Under the pieces are notes generated by a model. That model did no database searches. It was not told where the DNA came from and worked only from the letters and a program-made list of their open reading frames with translations. DNA of 64,000 nucleotides from Pelomonas caseinilytica (lineage in GTDB: Bacteria; Pseudomonadota; Gammaproteobacteria; Burkholderiales; Burkholderiaceae_C): contig NZ_JAJTWT010000001.1 in assembly GCF_021353235.1 (NCBI RefSeq), positions 248,001 through 312,000 on the forward strand, read 5' to 3'. Below are positions 1-9,704 of this stretch, piece by piece. The number at the start of each line of letters is the position of its first letter. Within the stretch, counting starts at the first letter, position 1. A program made the position numbers and the translations under genes.

Positions 1-1
1 C

Positions 2-385
2 CGCCGCTACTACCAGCACCACGAGGTGCTGCTCATCCGCCGCATCCGTGACCTGCTCTACGACCAGGGCTTCACGATCAGCGGCGCGCGCAACCAGCTC
101 AGCGAAGGCCTGCCGCCATCGGCAGTGCAGAACTTCCGCGACGAGGCGGAAGCCGCCCAGGCCCTGGATGCCATGGACAGCAGCTTCGAGGCCGACGACG
201 ACGCCGATGTTGCCGTCGAACTCGCCACCCTGCCCGTCTCCGCCCGGCCTGTGGCCTCGCACGCCCAACCGCTGAAGGCGGCCGAAGTCTCGCTGACCCT
301 GCCGGTGCGTGTCGTCGAGCCCGTTACCTCGCTCGACCAGGTCCGCGCGGAGCTGCTGGCCATCCGCGCCAGTCTTCTTGGTTGA
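2..385 (+). CDS. MerR family transcriptional regulator, C-terminal part (5' truncated by window)
   Basis: Only the C-terminal part is present; the frame is open from base 2, so the start lies upstream. The visible protein begins RRYYQHHEVLLIRRIRDLLY and continues with GFTISGARNQL, which is the second half of a MerR winged-helix DNA-binding domain. After that comes a low-complexity Ala/Glu-rich tail ending ELLAIRASLLG. In betaproteobacteria a MerR-type gene commonly follows pheT-ihfA and precedes tRNA-Pro; the tRNA-Pro directly downstream fits that order. No metal-binding cysteines are visible in this part, so the effector is unknown. Confidence 0.85.
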   Translation, partial: RRYYQHHEVLLIRRIRDLLYDQGFTISGARNQLSEGLPPSAVQNFRDEAEAAQALDAMDSSFEADDDADVAVELATLPVSARPVASHAQPLKAAEVSLTLPVRVVEPVTSLDQVRAELLAIRASLLG

Positions 386-424
386 GCGGACGCTAAATTC
401 GGTCCTGAGCGCCAAAAATTCGGT

Positions 425-430
425 TATACT
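425..430 (+). promoter_or_regulatory. Probable -10 box for tRNA-Pro
   Basis: TATACT lies 12 bases upstream of the first base of tRNA-Pro, the expected place for a -10 box. No good -35 box is visible at 16-18 bp spacing (the best is a weak CCTGAG near 404), so the call rests on the -10 and its position. Confidence 0.5.
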
Positions 431-441
431 GCTTGGCTCAG

Positions 442-519
<78 letters not shown>

Positions 520-537
520 TTTTTATTGAAGTAGATC

Positions 538-574
538 AACGGGTTAGCAGCTCAGGCCGCTAACCCGTTTTTCC
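538..574 (+). terminator. Rho-independent terminator after tRNA-Pro
   Basis: An 11-bp perfect stem (AACGGGTTAGC pairing with GCTAACCCGTT) is followed directly by a short T run. It starts 18 bases after the tRNA CCA end and would end that transcript. The remaining 575-702 up to the guaA stop shows nothing recognisable. Confidence 0.85.
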
Positions 575-702
575 TTTGGACGCAGGTGCGTCATCCGATG
601 CGCCGAGCCGGCGACAAGGAAAATTGTCCGTGCCGAGTTCCGGCACGCACGTCGGGACGGGCGCACCGCCTGCCCGCCCCGTTCGATACCGTCAGAGTGG
701 AA

Positions 703-2289
703 TCATTCCCACTCGATGGTCGCAGGCGGCTTGCTCGACACGTCGTAGGTCACGCGGTTGATGCCGCGCACCTCGTTGATGATGCGGCTGGAGACCTTCT
801 TGAGCAGGGCGTAGGGCAGTTCGGCCCAGTCGGCGGTCATGAAGTCGCTGGTCTGCACGGCGCGCAGGGCCACGACGTAGTCGTAGGTGCGGCCGTCGCC
901 CATGACGCCGACGCTCTTGACCGGCAGGAAGACGGCGAAGGCCTGCGAGGTCAGCCCGTACCAGCTCTTGCCCGTCGCCGGATCGATGGTGTTGCGTAGT
1001 TCCTCGATGAAGATGGCGTCGGCGCGGCGCAGCAGGTCGGCGTACTCCTTGCGGATGTCGCCGAGGATGCGCACCCCCAGGCCCGGCCCCGGGAAGGGAT
1101 GCCGGTAGACCATGTCGGGCGGCAGGCCGAGGGCGACGCCGAGCGCGCGGACCTCGTCCTTGAACAGCTCGCGCAGCGGCTCCAGCAGCTTCAGGCCCAG
1201 GGTCTCGGGCAGGCCGCCCACGTTATGGTGGCTCTTGATGGTGGTGGCCTTCTTGGTCTTGGTACCGCCGCTCTCCACCACGTCGGGATAGATGGTGCCC
1301 TGGGCCAGCCACTTCGCATTGGTGAGCTTCTTGGCCTCGGCCTGGAAGACCTCGACGAATTCGGCGCCGATGATCTTGCGCTTGCGCTCGGGGTCGGTCA
1401 CGCCGGCCAGCTTGCCGAGGAACTGTTCGCTCGCGTCCACGTGCACCACGCGGGCGTGCAGGCGGCCGGCGAACATGTCCATCACCATCTGCGCCTCGTT
1501 CAGGCGCAGCAGGCCGTGGTCGACGAAGACGCAGGTGAGCTGGTCGCCGATGGCGCGGTGGATGAGGGCCGCGGCGACGCTGGAATCGACGCCGCCCGAC
1601 AGGCCGAGGATGACCTCCTCGCTGCCCACCTGCTCGCGGATGCGGGCCACGGCCTCGTCGATGTAGCTGCCCATCTGCCAGTCGCCCTTGCAGCCGGCGA
1701 TGTCGCGCACGAAGCGGCGCAGCAGCGCCTCGCCCTGCAGGGTGTGGGTCACTTCCGGATGGAACTGCACGGCATAGAAACGCCGCGACTCGTCAGCCAT
1801 GCCGGCGATGGGGCAACTCGGCGTGGACGCCATCAGCTTGAAGCCCGGGGGCAGCGAGGTCACCTTGTCGCCATGGCTCATCCAGACCTTGAGCATGCCG
1901 TGCTTCTCGGGCGTCTCGAAGTCCTGGATGCCGTCCAGCAGTTGGGTGTGGCCATGGGCGCGCACCTCGGCGTAGCCGAACTCACGGTGCTCGCTGGCCT
2001 CGACCTGGCCGCCCAACTGCACGGTCATCGTGAACATGCCGTAGCAGATGCCCAGCACCGGCACGCCCAGTTCGTAGACGGCCTGGGGGGCGCGCAGCTC
2101 GTGGTCCTCGTAGGTGGAGGCATGGCTGCCGCTCAGGATGATGGCCTTGGGCGCGAAGCTGCGGACGAAGTCGTCCGACACGTCGTTCGGATGGATCTCG
2201 CAGTACACCGCCGCCTCGCGCACGCGGCGGGCGATGAGCTGGGTGACCTGGGAGCCGAAGTCGAGGATGAGGACCTTGTCGTGTTGCAT
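703..2289 (-). CDS. guaA: GMP synthase (glutamine-hydrolysing)
   Basis: Converts XMP to GMP using glutamine and ATP; last step of de novo guanine nucleotide synthesis, cytosolic. The 528 aa match the usual length. The class I glutamine amidotransferase domain (about 1-195) has nucleophile Cys82 in GICYGM and the His177/Glu179 pair in QFHPEV. The ATP-pyrophosphatase domain has the P-loop SGGVDSS at 231-237, and the dimerisation domain ends in the family's C-terminal IEWE. One oddity: the residue four after the catalytic Cys is Phe86 (CYGMF), where the family normally has Gln (CYGMQ). The gene lies 10 bp downstream of an MFS gene and in the same direction as guaB. Confidence 0.97.
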   Translation of the reverse strand: MQHDKVLILDFGSQVTQLIARRVREAAVYCEIHPNDVSDDFVRSFAPKAIILSGSHASTYEDHELRAPQAVYELGVPVLGICYGMFTMTVQLGGQVEASEHREFGYAEVRAHGHTQLLDGIQDFETPEKHGMLKVWMSHGDKVTSLPPGFKLMASTPSCPIAGMADESRRFYAVQFHPEVTHTLQGEALLRRFVRDIAGCKGDWQMGSYIDEAVARIREQVGSEEVILGLSGGVDSSVAAALIHRAIGDQLTCVFVDHGLLRLNEAQMVMDMFAGRLHARVVHVDASEQFLGKLAGVTDPERKRKIIGAEFVEVFQAEAKKLTNAKWLAQGTIYPDVVESGGTKTKKATTIKSHHNVGGLPETLGLKLLEPLRELFKDEVRALGVALGLPPDMVYRHPFPGPGLGVRILGDIRKEYADLLRRADAIFIEELRNTIDPATGKSWYGLTSQAFAVFLPVKSVGVMGDGRTYDYVVALRAVQTSDFMTADWAELPYALLKKVSSRIINEVRGINRVTYDVSSKPPATIEWE

Positions 2290-2299
2290 GGGCGGTCTT

Positions 2300-3547
2300 T
2301 CAGGCGGGCTGGACGGGCTGCGGCGCGGGCGGCTGCCGGCGGAAGAAGCGCAGCGTGATGAGCATGGCCAGCGCTTGCAGCGCGGCGCAGGTGAAAAAGG
2401 GCAGGCCGATCAGGATGTCGCCGGGCGGACGGTGCGAGACCCAGCGCAGCAGCTCGAGCGCCACGACCGGCGCACAGACCGCCATCAGGCTGTTCAGCGA
2501 CGAGACCGCGCCCGCCGTGCGCCCTTGCATCGTCGGGTCGGTGGCGTTGGAGATGATGCTCTGCATGGCCGCCGCCGCCACGCCACCGAGCAGGTTGGCA
2601 CCGATGACGGCGTACATCATCCAGCCCTGGCTGGCCAGGCCGAAGCCGAGGTAGGCGAGCGCCCCCGAGGTCATGCCGGCGATGGCCAGCTTCTGAGGCG
2701 AGAAGCGCTTGAGCAGGGGCTTGAGCAGCAGGCCCTGGCTGATGACCGACACCACGCCCACCGCGAGCAGTGACAGGCCCACCTGGCCCGGCCCCCAGCC
2801 GAACTTGAACTTGGTGTAGAGCACCCAGCTCGTATGCAGCATGAACTGCGCGAGGGAGGCCAGCGCGAGCACGACGACCAGCGGCCCCACGCCTTTCAGA
2901 CCGGCCAGGCCGCGCAGGGCGGCGACCGGGTTCATCTTGCGGAGCTCGATGGCATGGCGGCGCTCCAGCGGCAGCGACTCGGGCAGCACGAAGAAGCCGT
3001 AGCACCAGTTGACGATGGCCAGCGAGCCGGCCACGTAGAAGGGCAGGCGCACGTCGTGGTCGCCCAGCAGGCCGCCGATGACGGGGCCGAGCATGAATCC
3101 CAGGCCGAACATCGCGCCGAGCTGGCCGAAGCGCTTGGCGCGGTCCTGCGGCGCGCTGATGTCGGCGACGTAGGCGTTGGCGATGGCGATGTTGGCCTGC
3201 ATGGCGCCGGAGAACAGGCGCACCACCACCAGCACCCACAGCGCCGGCGCCATGGCCGTCACGAAGAAGCTCAGCGCCAGGCCGGCGAAGCCGATGAGCA
3301 GCACCGGGCGGCGGCCATAACGGTCCGACAACGCGCCCAGCACCGGCGAGCCGAAGAAGTTGGCGATGCCGAAGGCCAGCGTCAGCATCAGGAAGCCGAG
3401 GGTCTGCTCGTCGTTGCTCTGGGTGAAGAGGCCGACGATGTGCGGCAGCACGGGCACGATGAGGCCGATGCTGATCATGTCGATCAGCACCGTCACCATG
3501 ATGAAGCCCATGCCGGCGACGCGCTGGGGGGTGGGGGAGTCGGTCAT
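2300..3547 (-). CDS. MFS transporter, TCR/Tet-like
   Basis: A 415-aa, about 12-helix major facilitator protein of the inner membrane. Motif A is clear in the first cytoplasmic loop ([14 protein letters not shown], about residues 70-83), and the first helix ([16 protein letters not shown]) is typical of the tetracycline/multidrug proton-antiporter branch. It sits between guaB and guaA in the same orientation, 58 bp after guaB and only 10 bp before guaA, so it is probably co-transcribed with guaA. A substrate related to purines is possible from position but nothing in the sequence proves it. Confidence 0.88.
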   Translation of the reverse strand: MTDSPTPQRVAGMGFIMVTVLIDMISIGLIVPVLPHIVGLFTQSNDEQTLGFLMLTLAFGIANFFGSPVLGALSDRYGRRPVLLIGFAGLALSFFVTAMAPALWVLVVVRLFSGAMQANIAIANAYVADISAPQDRAKRFGQLGAMFGLGFMLGPVIGGLLGDHDVRLPFYVAGSLAIVNWCYGFFVLPESLPLERRHAIELRKMNPVAALRGLAGLKGVGPLVVVLALASLAQFMLHTSWVLYTKFKFGWGPGQVGLSLLAVGVVSVISQGLLLKPLLKRFSPQKLAIAGMTSGALAYLGFGLASQGWMMYAVIGANLLGGVAAAAMQSIISNATDPTMQGRTAGAVSSLNSLMAVCAPVVALELLRWVSHRPPGDILIGLPFFTCAALQALAMLITLRFFRRQPPAPQPVQPA

Positions 3548-3555
3548 GCCTGCCT

Positions 3556-3592
3556 TGAAAACAAAACGGGGCGACTCGCGTTCGCCCCGTTT
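3556..3592 (-). terminator. Intrinsic terminator or attenuator between guaB and the MFS gene
   Basis: An 11-bp perfect inverted repeat (AAACGGGGCGA at 3564-3574 with TCGCCCCGTTT at 3582-3592) has a 7-base loop. Read on the minus strand it is followed by TTTTGTTTTC. It lies right after the guaB stop, so it should end most guaB transcripts and leave the MFS-guaA pair dependent on read-through or its own promoter. Confidence 0.8.
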
Positions 3593-3605
3593 GCGCTCGT
3601 GACGT

Positions 3606-5075
3606 TCACTCGCTGCGGTAGTTGGGCGCTTCCTTGGTGATCTGCACGTCGTGCACGTGGCTTTCGCGCATGCCCGCCGTCGTGATCTCGACGAACTCGG
3701 CCTTGTTCTGCATCTCGGCGATGCTGCCGCAGCCGCAGTAGTGCATGGACGCCTTCAGGCCGCCGGCCATCTGGAAGATGACTTGCACGACCGAGCCCTT
3801 GTAGGGCACCTGCCCCTCGATGCCCTCGGGCACCAGCTTGGAAGTGTTGGGGTTGTTGCCCGACTCGGCCTGAAAGTAGCGGTCCGCGCTGCCCTTGGCC
3901 ATGGCGCCCATGGAGCCCATGCCGCGGTAGCTCTTGAAGGTGCGGCCCTGGTAGAGGATGGTCTCGCCCGGAGCTTCCTCGGTGCCTGCGAAGGCGCCGC
4001 CCATCATGACGCAGTCGGCACCGGCGGCGATGGCCTTGGCGACGTCGCCGGAGTAGCGGATGCCGCCGTCGGCGATAACCGGGACGCCCGTGCCCTTGAG
4101 CGCCGTCACGACGTTGTCGATGGCGGTGATCTGCGGCACGCCGACGCCTGCGACGATGCGGGTCGTGCAGATGGAACCGGGGCCGATGCCGACCTTGACG
4201 CCGTCGGCGCCCGCCTCGACGAGGGCCAGCGCCGCCGCGCCCGTGGCGATGTTGCCGCCGATGACGTCGACCTGCGGATAGGCACGCTTGACCCAGCGCA
4301 CGCGCTCCAGCACGCCGGCGCTGTGGCCGTGGGCGGTGTCGACGATGATGGCGTCCACGCCGGCCTTGACCAGCAGCTCGACGCGCTGCTCGGTGTCCTC
4401 GCCGAAGCCCACCGCTGCGCCGACGCGCAGGCCGCCGTGGCTGTCGCGGGCGGCGTTGGGGAAGCTGGTCTGCTTGGTGATGTCCTTCACCGTCATCAGG
4501 CCGCGCAGCTCGAAGGCGTCGTTGATGACGACGACCCGCTCCAGCTTGTGCTTGTGCATGAGGGCCTTGGCTTCATCAAGTGACGCGCCCTCGCGCACGG
4601 TGATGAGCTTGTCGGCCGGCGTCATGATCTCGCGGACCTTGGCGTCCATGCGGGTCTCGAAGCGCAGGTCGCGGCCGGTGACGATGCCGACGACGCGCTT
4701 GCCCTCAACGACGGGAAAGCCCGAGAAGCCGTGCAGGCGCGTCAGCTCGACGGCGTCGCGCACGGAAGCGTCGGGGCCGATGGTGAGCGGCTCGCGCACG
4801 ACGCCGCTCTCATAGCGCTTCACCCGGGCCACCTCGCGTGCCTGGGCTTCGGCGCTCAGGTTCTTGTGCACGATGCCGATGCCGCCTTCCTGGGCGATGG
4901 CGATCGCCAGACGCGCCTCGGTCACGGTGTCCATCGCGGCGGACACGAGCGGCAGGTTCAGGGGGATGTTGCGCGACAGGCGGGTCGCAAGGCTGGTGTC
5001 GCGGGGCAACACCTGGGAGAACGCTGGCACCAACAGAACGTCGTCGAAGGTGAGCGCTTTGCCGAGAAGGCGCAT
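3606..5075 (-). CDS. guaB: Inosine-5'-monophosphate dehydrogenase
   Basis: Oxidises IMP to XMP with NAD+, the rate-limiting step towards GMP. The protein is 489 aa, essentially the E. coli length. The TIM barrel is interrupted by two CBS domains (about 90-205). The catalytic loop [11 protein letters not shown] contains the nucleophile Cys303, and the later [10 protein letters not shown] segment belongs to the mobile flap region. A canonical -10 box (TATAAT) lies about 27 bp upstream of the start on the minus strand. The gene is divergent from the DUF4124 gene and followed by a terminator hairpin before the MFS gene and guaA. Confidence 0.97.
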   Translation of the reverse strand: MRLLGKALTFDDVLLVPAFSQVLPRDTSLATRLSRNIPLNLPLVSAAMDTVTEARLAIAIAQEGGIGIVHKNLSAEAQAREVARVKRYESGVVREPLTIGPDASVRDAVELTRLHGFSGFPVVEGKRVVGIVTGRDLRFETRMDAKVREIMTPADKLITVREGASLDEAKALMHKHKLERVVVINDAFELRGLMTVKDITKQTSFPNAARDSHGGLRVGAAVGFGEDTEQRVELLVKAGVDAIIVDTAHGHSAGVLERVRWVKRAYPQVDVIGGNIATGAAALALVEAGADGVKVGIGPGSICTTRIVAGVGVPQITAIDNVVTALKGTGVPVIADGGIRYSGDVAKAIAAGADCVMMGGAFAGTEEAPGETILYQGRTFKSYRGMGSMGAMAKGSADRYFQAESGNNPNTSKLVPEGIEGQVPYKGSVVQVIFQMAGGLKASMHYCGCGSIAEMQNKAEFVEITTAGMRESHVHDVQITKEAPNYRSE

Positions 5076-5101
5076 GAGGAAAGCTCCAGACGCAAAGCGG
5101 C

Positions 5102-5107
5102 ATTATA
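5102..5107 (-). promoter_or_regulatory. -10 box of the guaB promoter
   Basis: On the minus strand the bases read TATAAT, a perfect sigma70 -10 box, placed to give a short leader before the guaB ATG at 5075. The best -35 at 17-bp spacing is TCAGTG, which is weak, so the promoter may need an activator or rely on the strong -10. Confidence 0.55.
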
Positions 5108-5134
5108 CGGAGGTCGCACGGATACACTGACCGC

Positions 5135-5650
5135 ATGCCTCGCAAAGCCTCCCGCCAAGCCCTCGCTGCCCTGCTCTGCCTCGTCGTCGCCGGCGCTGCC
5201 CAGGCGCAGTGGAAATGGCGCGACGCCCGTGGCAACGTCCAGTACAGCGACATGCCGCCGCCGCCCGGCGTGCCCGAGAAGGACATCCTGCAACGCCCCG
5301 CGGCTGCCGCGCGCGCCATCGTGGTCGTGCCCGCCGGCCAAGCCGCCAGCGCCGCAGCCTCGGTGCCCAAGCCGGCCGCCAGTTCGCCGAGCAAGGCCGA
5401 ACAGGACGCCACAGCCCGCCAGAAGCAGGACCAGGACCGCGAGGCCGCCAAACAGAAGGAAGAGGAGCGCCGCCTGGCCGAGCAGCGGCGCGAGAACTGC
5501 TCGCGCGCCCAGGCCAGCCTGCGCGACCTGCAAAGCGGCCTGCGCCTGACCCGCACCAACGACAAGGGCGAACGCGTCTTCATGGACGACGCCCAGCGCC
5601 AGGCCGAGATAGAGCGGACCCGCCAGATCGTCACCAGCGAGTGCCGCTAA
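5135..5650 (+). CDS. DUF4124 domain-containing secreted protein
   Basis: A 171-aa protein with a Sec signal peptide (hydrophobic LAALLCLVVAGAAQA, cleavage after AQA near residue 24) followed at once by QWKWRDARGNVQYSDMPPPP, the typical DUF4124 beta-hairpin core. A charged, coiled-coil-prone middle (about 85-125, many Lys/Glu/Arg/Gln) and two cysteines further on complete it. Periplasmic location is inferred. The function of DUF4124 proteins is unknown. It is divergent from guaB with a 59-bp gap and convergent with rnfH, whose stop is 4 bp away. Confidence 0.85.
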   Translation: MPRKASRQALAALLCLVVAGAAQAQWKWRDARGNVQYSDMPPPPGVPEKDILQRPAAAARAIVVVPAGQAASAAASVPKPAASSPSKAEQDATARQKQDQDREAAKQKEEERRLAEQRRENCSRAQASLRDLQSGLRLTRTNDKGERVFMDDAQRQAEIERTRQIVTSECR

Positions 5651-5654
5651 GGCG

Positions 5655-5984
5655 TCAGCGCGTCTCGCCAATGCCGGCCTTGGGCCGGTGCCGCGACACG
5701 ATGCGCTCGCCCCGCTTGGCATAGCGCTGGCGCCGCGCCTCCTTGGGGTCGACGGTCAGCGGCCGGTAGACCTCGATGCGGTCGCGTTCGCGCAGCGGCG
5801 TATCCAGCGGCCGTACCCGCCCCCAGATGCCCAGGCGCAACTCGCCGAGGGGCCGGACCTGCGTGGCCATGAATTCGGCGCAGCCGCGCAGGGCCGACTC
5901 CAGCGTGGCGCCCTCCTCCACCTCCAGCCAGCGCTGGCGCACGTCGCCCCGGGCGGGGCTCCACACCAGTTCAACGCGAGCCAT
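5655..5984 (-). CDS. rnfH: RnfH family ubiquitin-like protein
   Basis: 109 aa with the beta-grasp fold pattern of the RnfH/RatB family: VELVWSP at the N-terminus, EGATLESALRGC, then the conserved LGIWGR and DRIEVYRPLTVDPKEAR. Its function is not settled, although the gene travels with ratA. Here it overlaps the ratA 3' end by 14 bp, so the two are probably translationally coupled. The C-terminus is Arg/Lys-rich, as usual. Confidence 0.92.
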   Translation of the reverse strand: MARVELVWSPARGDVRQRWLEVEEGATLESALRGCAEFMATQVRPLGELRLGIWGRVRPLDTPLRERDRIEVYRPLTVDPKEARRQRYAKRGERIVSRHRPKAGIGETR

Positions 5985-6429
5985 ACAGGGCCTCGGCGCG
6001 CTGCACGAAGCTGTCGACGAAGGTGTTGGCGATGCGGTCGAACACGGGGCTCACCACGGCTTCCAGCGCGCTGCTGCTGAAGGCATAGCTCAGGTCGAAG
6101 GCGATCTTGCAGGCCGTGGCTTCGGCCGTCGAGCCGGGCTTGTTCAGGGGCAGGAACTGCCACACGCCGTCGAGGTGCGAGAAGGGGCCGTCCACCAGCT
6201 CCATGCGCACGCCGCGGCCGTCCTCGTTGCGGTTGCGGGTGGTGAAGGCATGCCGCACGCCGGCATAGGCCAGGTGCAGACGCGCGGTCACCGTCTCGCC
6301 TTCGCGCTCCAGCACATCGACCTGACTGCACCAGGGCAGGAACTCGGGATAACGCTCCACCGCGGTGACCAGTTCGTACATCTCGCGCGGCGTGTGCCAG
6401 AGCAGCACGGACTTCTTGACCTGCTTCAT
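5971..6429 (-). CDS. ratA: RatA-type ribosome association protein (START/polyketide cyclase fold)
   Basis: 152 aa starting MKQVKKSVLLWHTPREMYEL. The open frame extends much further upstream, but that extension lies antisense to smpB and does not belong. Family motifs include YPEFLPWC, GPFSHLDGVWQFLPL and the C-terminal FDRIANTFVDSFVQRAEALY. In E. coli the relative is described as associating with the 50S subunit; another branch (Coq10) binds ubiquinone, so the exact role is open. Divergent from smpB and overlapping rnfH, the conserved proteobacterial arrangement. Confidence 0.92.
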   Translation of the reverse strand: MKQVKKSVLLWHTPREMYELVTAVERYPEFLPWCSQVDVLEREGETVTARLHLAYAGVRHAFTTRNRNEDGRGVRMELVDGPFSHLDGVWQFLPLNKPGSTAEATACKIAFDLSYAFSSSALEAVVSPVFDRIANTFVDSFVQRAEALYGSR

Positions 6430-6477
6430 AGAATCCACGGATTGTATTGAGGGGTTTCGGCCCCAACTGCCGCACCC

Positions 6478-6939
6478 ATGTCCATCGCCGAGAACCGCCG
6501 CGCCCGTTACGACTACCACATCGAAGAGCAGTTCGAGGCCGGTGTCGTGCTCTCCGGCTGGGAGATCAAGGCCATCCGCGCCGGCCAGGTGCAGCTCACC
6601 GATGGCTACGTGCTCATCAAGAACGGCGAGCTCTTCCTCATCGGCTGTCGCATCAACGCCCTGCGCAGCGCCTCCACCCACGTCAACCCCGAGGCCGACC
6701 GGACCAAGAAGCTGCTGATGCACAAGGCCGAGATCAAGCGCCTGATCGGCAAGGTCGAGCAGCGCGGCTTCACCCTCGTGCCGCTGAACCTGCACTACAA
6801 GGGCGGCCGCGTGAAGGCCGACATCGCCCTGGCCAAGGGCAAGGCCCAGCATGACAAGCGCGAGACCGAGAAGAAGCGAGACTGGGAGAGAGAAAAGGGG
6901 CAGCTGATGCGGCACGCATCAACAGGCCGCAAGGCCTGA
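6478..6939 (+). CDS. smpB: SsrA-binding protein
   Basis: 153 aa; binds tmRNA and brings it to stalled ribosomes for trans-translation. The OB-fold core is clear: [19 protein letters not shown] at the N-terminus, [22 protein letters not shown] and [11 protein letters not shown]. The basic C-terminal tail ([21 protein letters not shown]) is the part that enters the mRNA channel. The tail-coding DNA is the first unit of a degenerate tandem repeat that continues past the stop codon. Divergent from ratA with a 48-bp gap. Confidence 0.96.
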   Translation: MSIAENRRARYDYHIEEQFEAGVVLSGWEIKAIRAGQVQLTDGYVLIKNGELFLIGCRINALRSASTHVNPEADRTKKLLMHKAEIKRLIGKVEQRGFTLVPLNLHYKGGRVKADIALAKGKAQHDKRETEKKRDWEREKGQLMRHASTGRKA

Positions 6940-7096
6940 CGAGACGCCCAGCGGCTCGTTGCCACTTTCGCCAAAAAGGGGCAATTGATGCGGCACGCAT
7001 CGACAGGCCGCAAGGCCTGAGGGACGCGCAGCGGACCTCTGCAAGTTTCGCCAACGTGGCCAGTTGATGAGACACAAGGTCTCATCCAAGGGCTAG
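6897..7096 (+). repeat. Tandem repeat of the smpB 3' end (about 2.5 units)
   Basis: Unit 1 (6897-6977, 81 bp) contains the last smpB codons and stop. Unit 2 (6978-7055, 78 bp) repeats it at high identity and again encodes [13 protein letters not shown] plus stop, with silent changes. Partial unit 3 (from 7056) encodes GQLMRHKVSSKG plus stop. Each unit has a hairpin just after the GQL codons: GATGCG/CGCATC in units 1 and 2, GATGAGAC/GTCTCATC in unit 3, so the stem is kept although its sequence changes. Units 1 and 2 also have a second hairpin CAGGCC-GCAA-GGCCTG. Unit 3 runs into the metC stop on the other strand. Confidence 0.85.
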
Positions 7097-8292
7097 GCCA
7101 GGACGGCCAGCGCCTGCTCGATGTCGGCCTTGAGGTCGGCGCCGTCTTCCAGCCCGATCGCGAATCGCACCAGCGTGCCACCGTCGAAAGGCAGCGGCAG
7201 GTCGCGGCTGCGGCTCATGTCGTAGGGCACGGCCAGGCTCATCGGGCCGGCCCAGGAGTAGCCGATGCCGAAGAGCTGCAGGGCGTCGACGAAGGCATCG
7301 ACCTGCGCCGGGCCGTACTCGGGCCGGAAGACCGCCGAGAACAGGCAGGCCGCGCCGGCCTGGCCCGGCACGGCGCCCACCTGCAGCCAGTGCTCGTGGC
7401 CCGGCGAGCCGGGCAGTGCCGGGTGGAAGACGCGCGCCACCTGCGGCCGGCCGGCCATCCAGCTGGCGAGCTCGCGGGTCACGCGGTCCTGGGCCGCGTA
7501 GCGAAGGGGCATGGTCGGCAGCCCCCGCAGCACCAGCTCGACGTCGTTCTGCCCCAGGCCATAGCCCAGGTGCTCGTGGGCGTAATTGAGGCGGTCGTGC
7601 AGCGCGCGATCGCGGGTGCAGACGGAGCCCATCAGCACGTCGGCGCCGCCGCTCGGATATTTGGTCAGGGCCTGCATGACGATGTCGGCGCCCAGGCCGG
7701 GGTGCGTGGTGGGCGCCGGCTCGAAGCCGTTGAAGGCCAGGCCCGCGCCCCAGGTGTTGTCCAGGGCTGTCGTGACCCCCGCGGCGCGGCAGGCAGCCAG
7801 CGTGCCGAGCAGGTCGGGGAACTCCAGCGTGATGGAGCCCGCAGCCTCCAGCCAGACGAGGCGGGTGTTCTCGCGCAGCTCCGGCACGGTGAGCGGGTCG
7901 TAGAACCGGTGCGTCACGCCCCACTGCGGCAGCCACGACTCGGTGAGATAGCGGTTCTGTCCGTAGACGTTGTCCGGCACCAGCACCTCGTCGCCGGGGC
8001 GCAGCATGGCCAGCGACGGCAGCGTCACGGCGGCCAGGCCGCTGGGTACGAGCAGGCAGTGCTCGGCGTGCTCCAGCGTCGCCAGGCGCGCGGCCAGGGT
8101 GTAGCTGGTGGGCGTGCCGTGCAGGCCGTAGCGGTAGGTCAGGCCGTCGCGCGGGCGCGGCCGGTGCAGGTCGGCCGTGTCCTTGAAGAGCACGGTCGAG
8201 GCCTTGGCGACCGGCACGGGGACGGCATCCCAGCCCTCCGGCGGGCGGTAGGGGTGGTGGATGAGCGTCGTGGCGGGTCCGCGCTTGGCCAT
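7093..8292 (-). CDS. metC: PLP-dependent cystathionine beta-lyase-type enzyme
   Basis: 399 aa of the Cys/Met metabolism PLP family (gamma family of fold-type I). The Schiff-base lysine is Lys211 in ALTKYPSGG, with Asp179 in ALDNTWGAG binding the cofactor nitrogen. The N-terminus (TTLIHHPYRPP) and the SYTLAARLATLE segment fit bacterial MetC-type beta-lyases, which cleave cystathionine to homocysteine, pyruvate and ammonia; related lyases in the family cannot be excluded. The start shares one base with the rimO stop (TGATG), suggesting translational coupling. The frame continues upstream but the extra part is rimO in another frame. Confidence 0.85.
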   Translation of the reverse strand: MAKRGPATTLIHHPYRPPEGWDAVPVPVAKASTVLFKDTADLHRPRPRDGLTYRYGLHGTPTSYTLAARLATLEHAEHCLLVPSGLAAVTLPSLAMLRPGDEVLVPDNVYGQNRYLTESWLPQWGVTHRFYDPLTVPELRENTRLVWLEAAGSITLEFPDLLGTLAACRAAGVTTALDNTWGAGLAFNGFEPAPTTHPGLGADIVMQALTKYPSGGADVLMGSVCTRDRALHDRLNYAHEHLGYGLGQNDVELVLRGLPTMPLRYAAQDRVTRELASWMAGRPQVARVFHPALPGSPGHEHWLQVGAVPGQAGAACLFSAVFRPEYGPAQVDAFVDALQLFGIGYSWAGPMSLAVPYDMSRSRDLPLPFDGGTLVRFAIGLEDGADLKADIEQALAVLA

Positions 8293-9674
8293 CAGACGAG
8301 GCTCCCGACCAGGTCGTGCCCGTCGGCGGCCACGATGCGCACGCGGGCGAAGTCGCCGACCTTCATCGTCCGGCTGGCCTTCTCGGGCGGCAGGATCTTG
8401 ACGGTGCCGTCGATCTCGGGCGCGTCGGCATAGCTGCGGCCCACGCCGCCCTTGCGGCCGAGGGCTGGCGCGGCGTCGACCAGCACCTGCATCGTCTGGC
8501 CCACACGGCTTTGCAGCTTGGCGGCCGACACCTGCTCGGCCACGGCCATGAAGCGCGCGCGGCGCTCCTCGCGCACCTCGTCGGGCAGGGCACCGGGAAT
8601 GTCGTTGGCGCTGGCGCCCTCGACGGGCGAGTAGGCGAAGCAGCCGGCGCGATCGATCCTGGCCTCGGCCATGAAGTCCAGCAGGTACTGGAATTCCGCC
8701 TCGGTCTCGCCGGGGAAGCCGGCGATGAAGGTCGAGCGGATGACCAGTTCGGGGCAGGCTTCGCGCCAACGCAGGATGCGCTCCATGTTCTTCTCGCCGT
8801 TGGCCGGGCGCTTCATGCGCTTGAGCACGTCGGGATGGGCATGCTGGAAGGGCACGTCCAGATAGGGCAGCACCAGGCCTTCTCCCATCAACGGCAGCAC
8901 CTCGTCGACGTGGGGATAGGGGTAGACGTAGTGCAGGCGAACCCAGGCACCGTAGGGCCTGGCAAGTTCGCCCAGTTGGGCCACCAGGTCCAGCATGCGG
9001 GTCTTGACGGGCTTGCCGTCCCAGAAACCGGTGCGGTACTTCACGTCCACCCCGTAGGCCGAGGTGTCCTGGCTGATGACGAGCAGTTCCTTCACACCGC
9101 TCTCGAACAGGGCCCGCGCCTCGTTGAGCACGTCGCCGATGGGGCGCGAGACCAGGTCGCCGCGCATGCTCGGGATGATGCAGAAGGAGCAGCGATGGTT
9201 GCAGCCCTCGCTGATCTTGAGGTAGGCGTAGTGCCTGGGCGTGAGCTTGACCCCGAAGCTGGGAACGAGGTCGACGAAGGGGTCGTGGGGCTTGGGCACG
9301 TGGGTGTGCACCGCATCCATGACCTCCTGCGTGGCGTGCGGGCCCGTCACGGCGAGAACGCTGGGGTGGATCTCGCGCACCAGGCTGCCGGCGTCGCTGC
9401 TGGCCTGGCCGGCCTTGGCACCGAGGCAGCCCGTCACGATGACCTTGCCGTTCTCGGCCAGGGCCTCGCCGATGGTGTCCAGGCTCTCCTTGACGGCGTC
9501 GTCGATGAAGCCGCAGGTGTTCACGATCACCAGGTCGGCCCCGGCGAAGGTCTTGGAGGTCTCGTAGCCCTCGGCGCGGAGCTGGGTGAGGATGAGCTCC
9601 GAATCGGTCAGCGCCTTGGGGCAGCCCAGGCTGACGAAGCCGATCTTGGGGGCGGCGGAAGTCGTTTCATTCAT
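8292..9674 (-). CDS. rimO: Ribosomal protein S12 methylthiotransferase
   Basis: 460 aa; radical-SAM enzyme that adds a methylthio group to the conserved Asp of ribosomal protein S12. The N-terminal UPF0004 domain has three cluster cysteines, Cys18, Cys54 and Cys83 ([24 protein letters not shown]). The radical-SAM triad is Cys158, Cys162 and Cys165 in CNHRCSFC. The C-terminal TRAM domain ends the protein. ALTDSE after the first Cys separates RimO from MiaB-type relatives. It lies 30 bp after phaR and shares one base with metC. Confidence 0.95.
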   Translation of the reverse strand: MNETTSAAPKIGFVSLGCPKALTDSELILTQLRAEGYETSKTFAGADLVIVNTCGFIDDAVKESLDTIGEALAENGKVIVTGCLGAKAGQASSDAGSLVREIHPSVLAVTGPHATQEVMDAVHTHVPKPHDPFVDLVPSFGVKLTPRHYAYLKISEGCNHRCSFCIIPSMRGDLVSRPIGDVLNEARALFESGVKELLVISQDTSAYGVDVKYRTGFWDGKPVKTRMLDLVAQLGELARPYGAWVRLHYVYPYPHVDEVLPLMGEGLVLPYLDVPFQHAHPDVLKRMKRPANGEKNMERILRWREACPELVIRSTFIAGFPGETEAEFQYLLDFMAEARIDRAGCFAYSPVEGASANDIPGALPDEVREERRARFMAVAEQVSAAKLQSRVGQTMQVLVDAAPALGRKGGVGRSYADAPEIDGTVKILPPEKASRTMKVGDFARVRIVAADGHDLVGSLV

Positions 9675-9704
9675 CGCCGCATTTTCGGCGATGTGGCCCG
9701 GCGC

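Noticed and set aside
1099-2358. 419-aa open frame on the plus strand across guaA
   Set aside because: It is antisense to a clearly functional guaA; long antisense frames are expected at this GC content, and the product is His/Ala/Gln-rich with no family signature.
6897-7096. CRISPR-like array
   Set aside because: The units are adjacent 78-81-bp tandem repeats without unique spacers, and they contain smpB codons.
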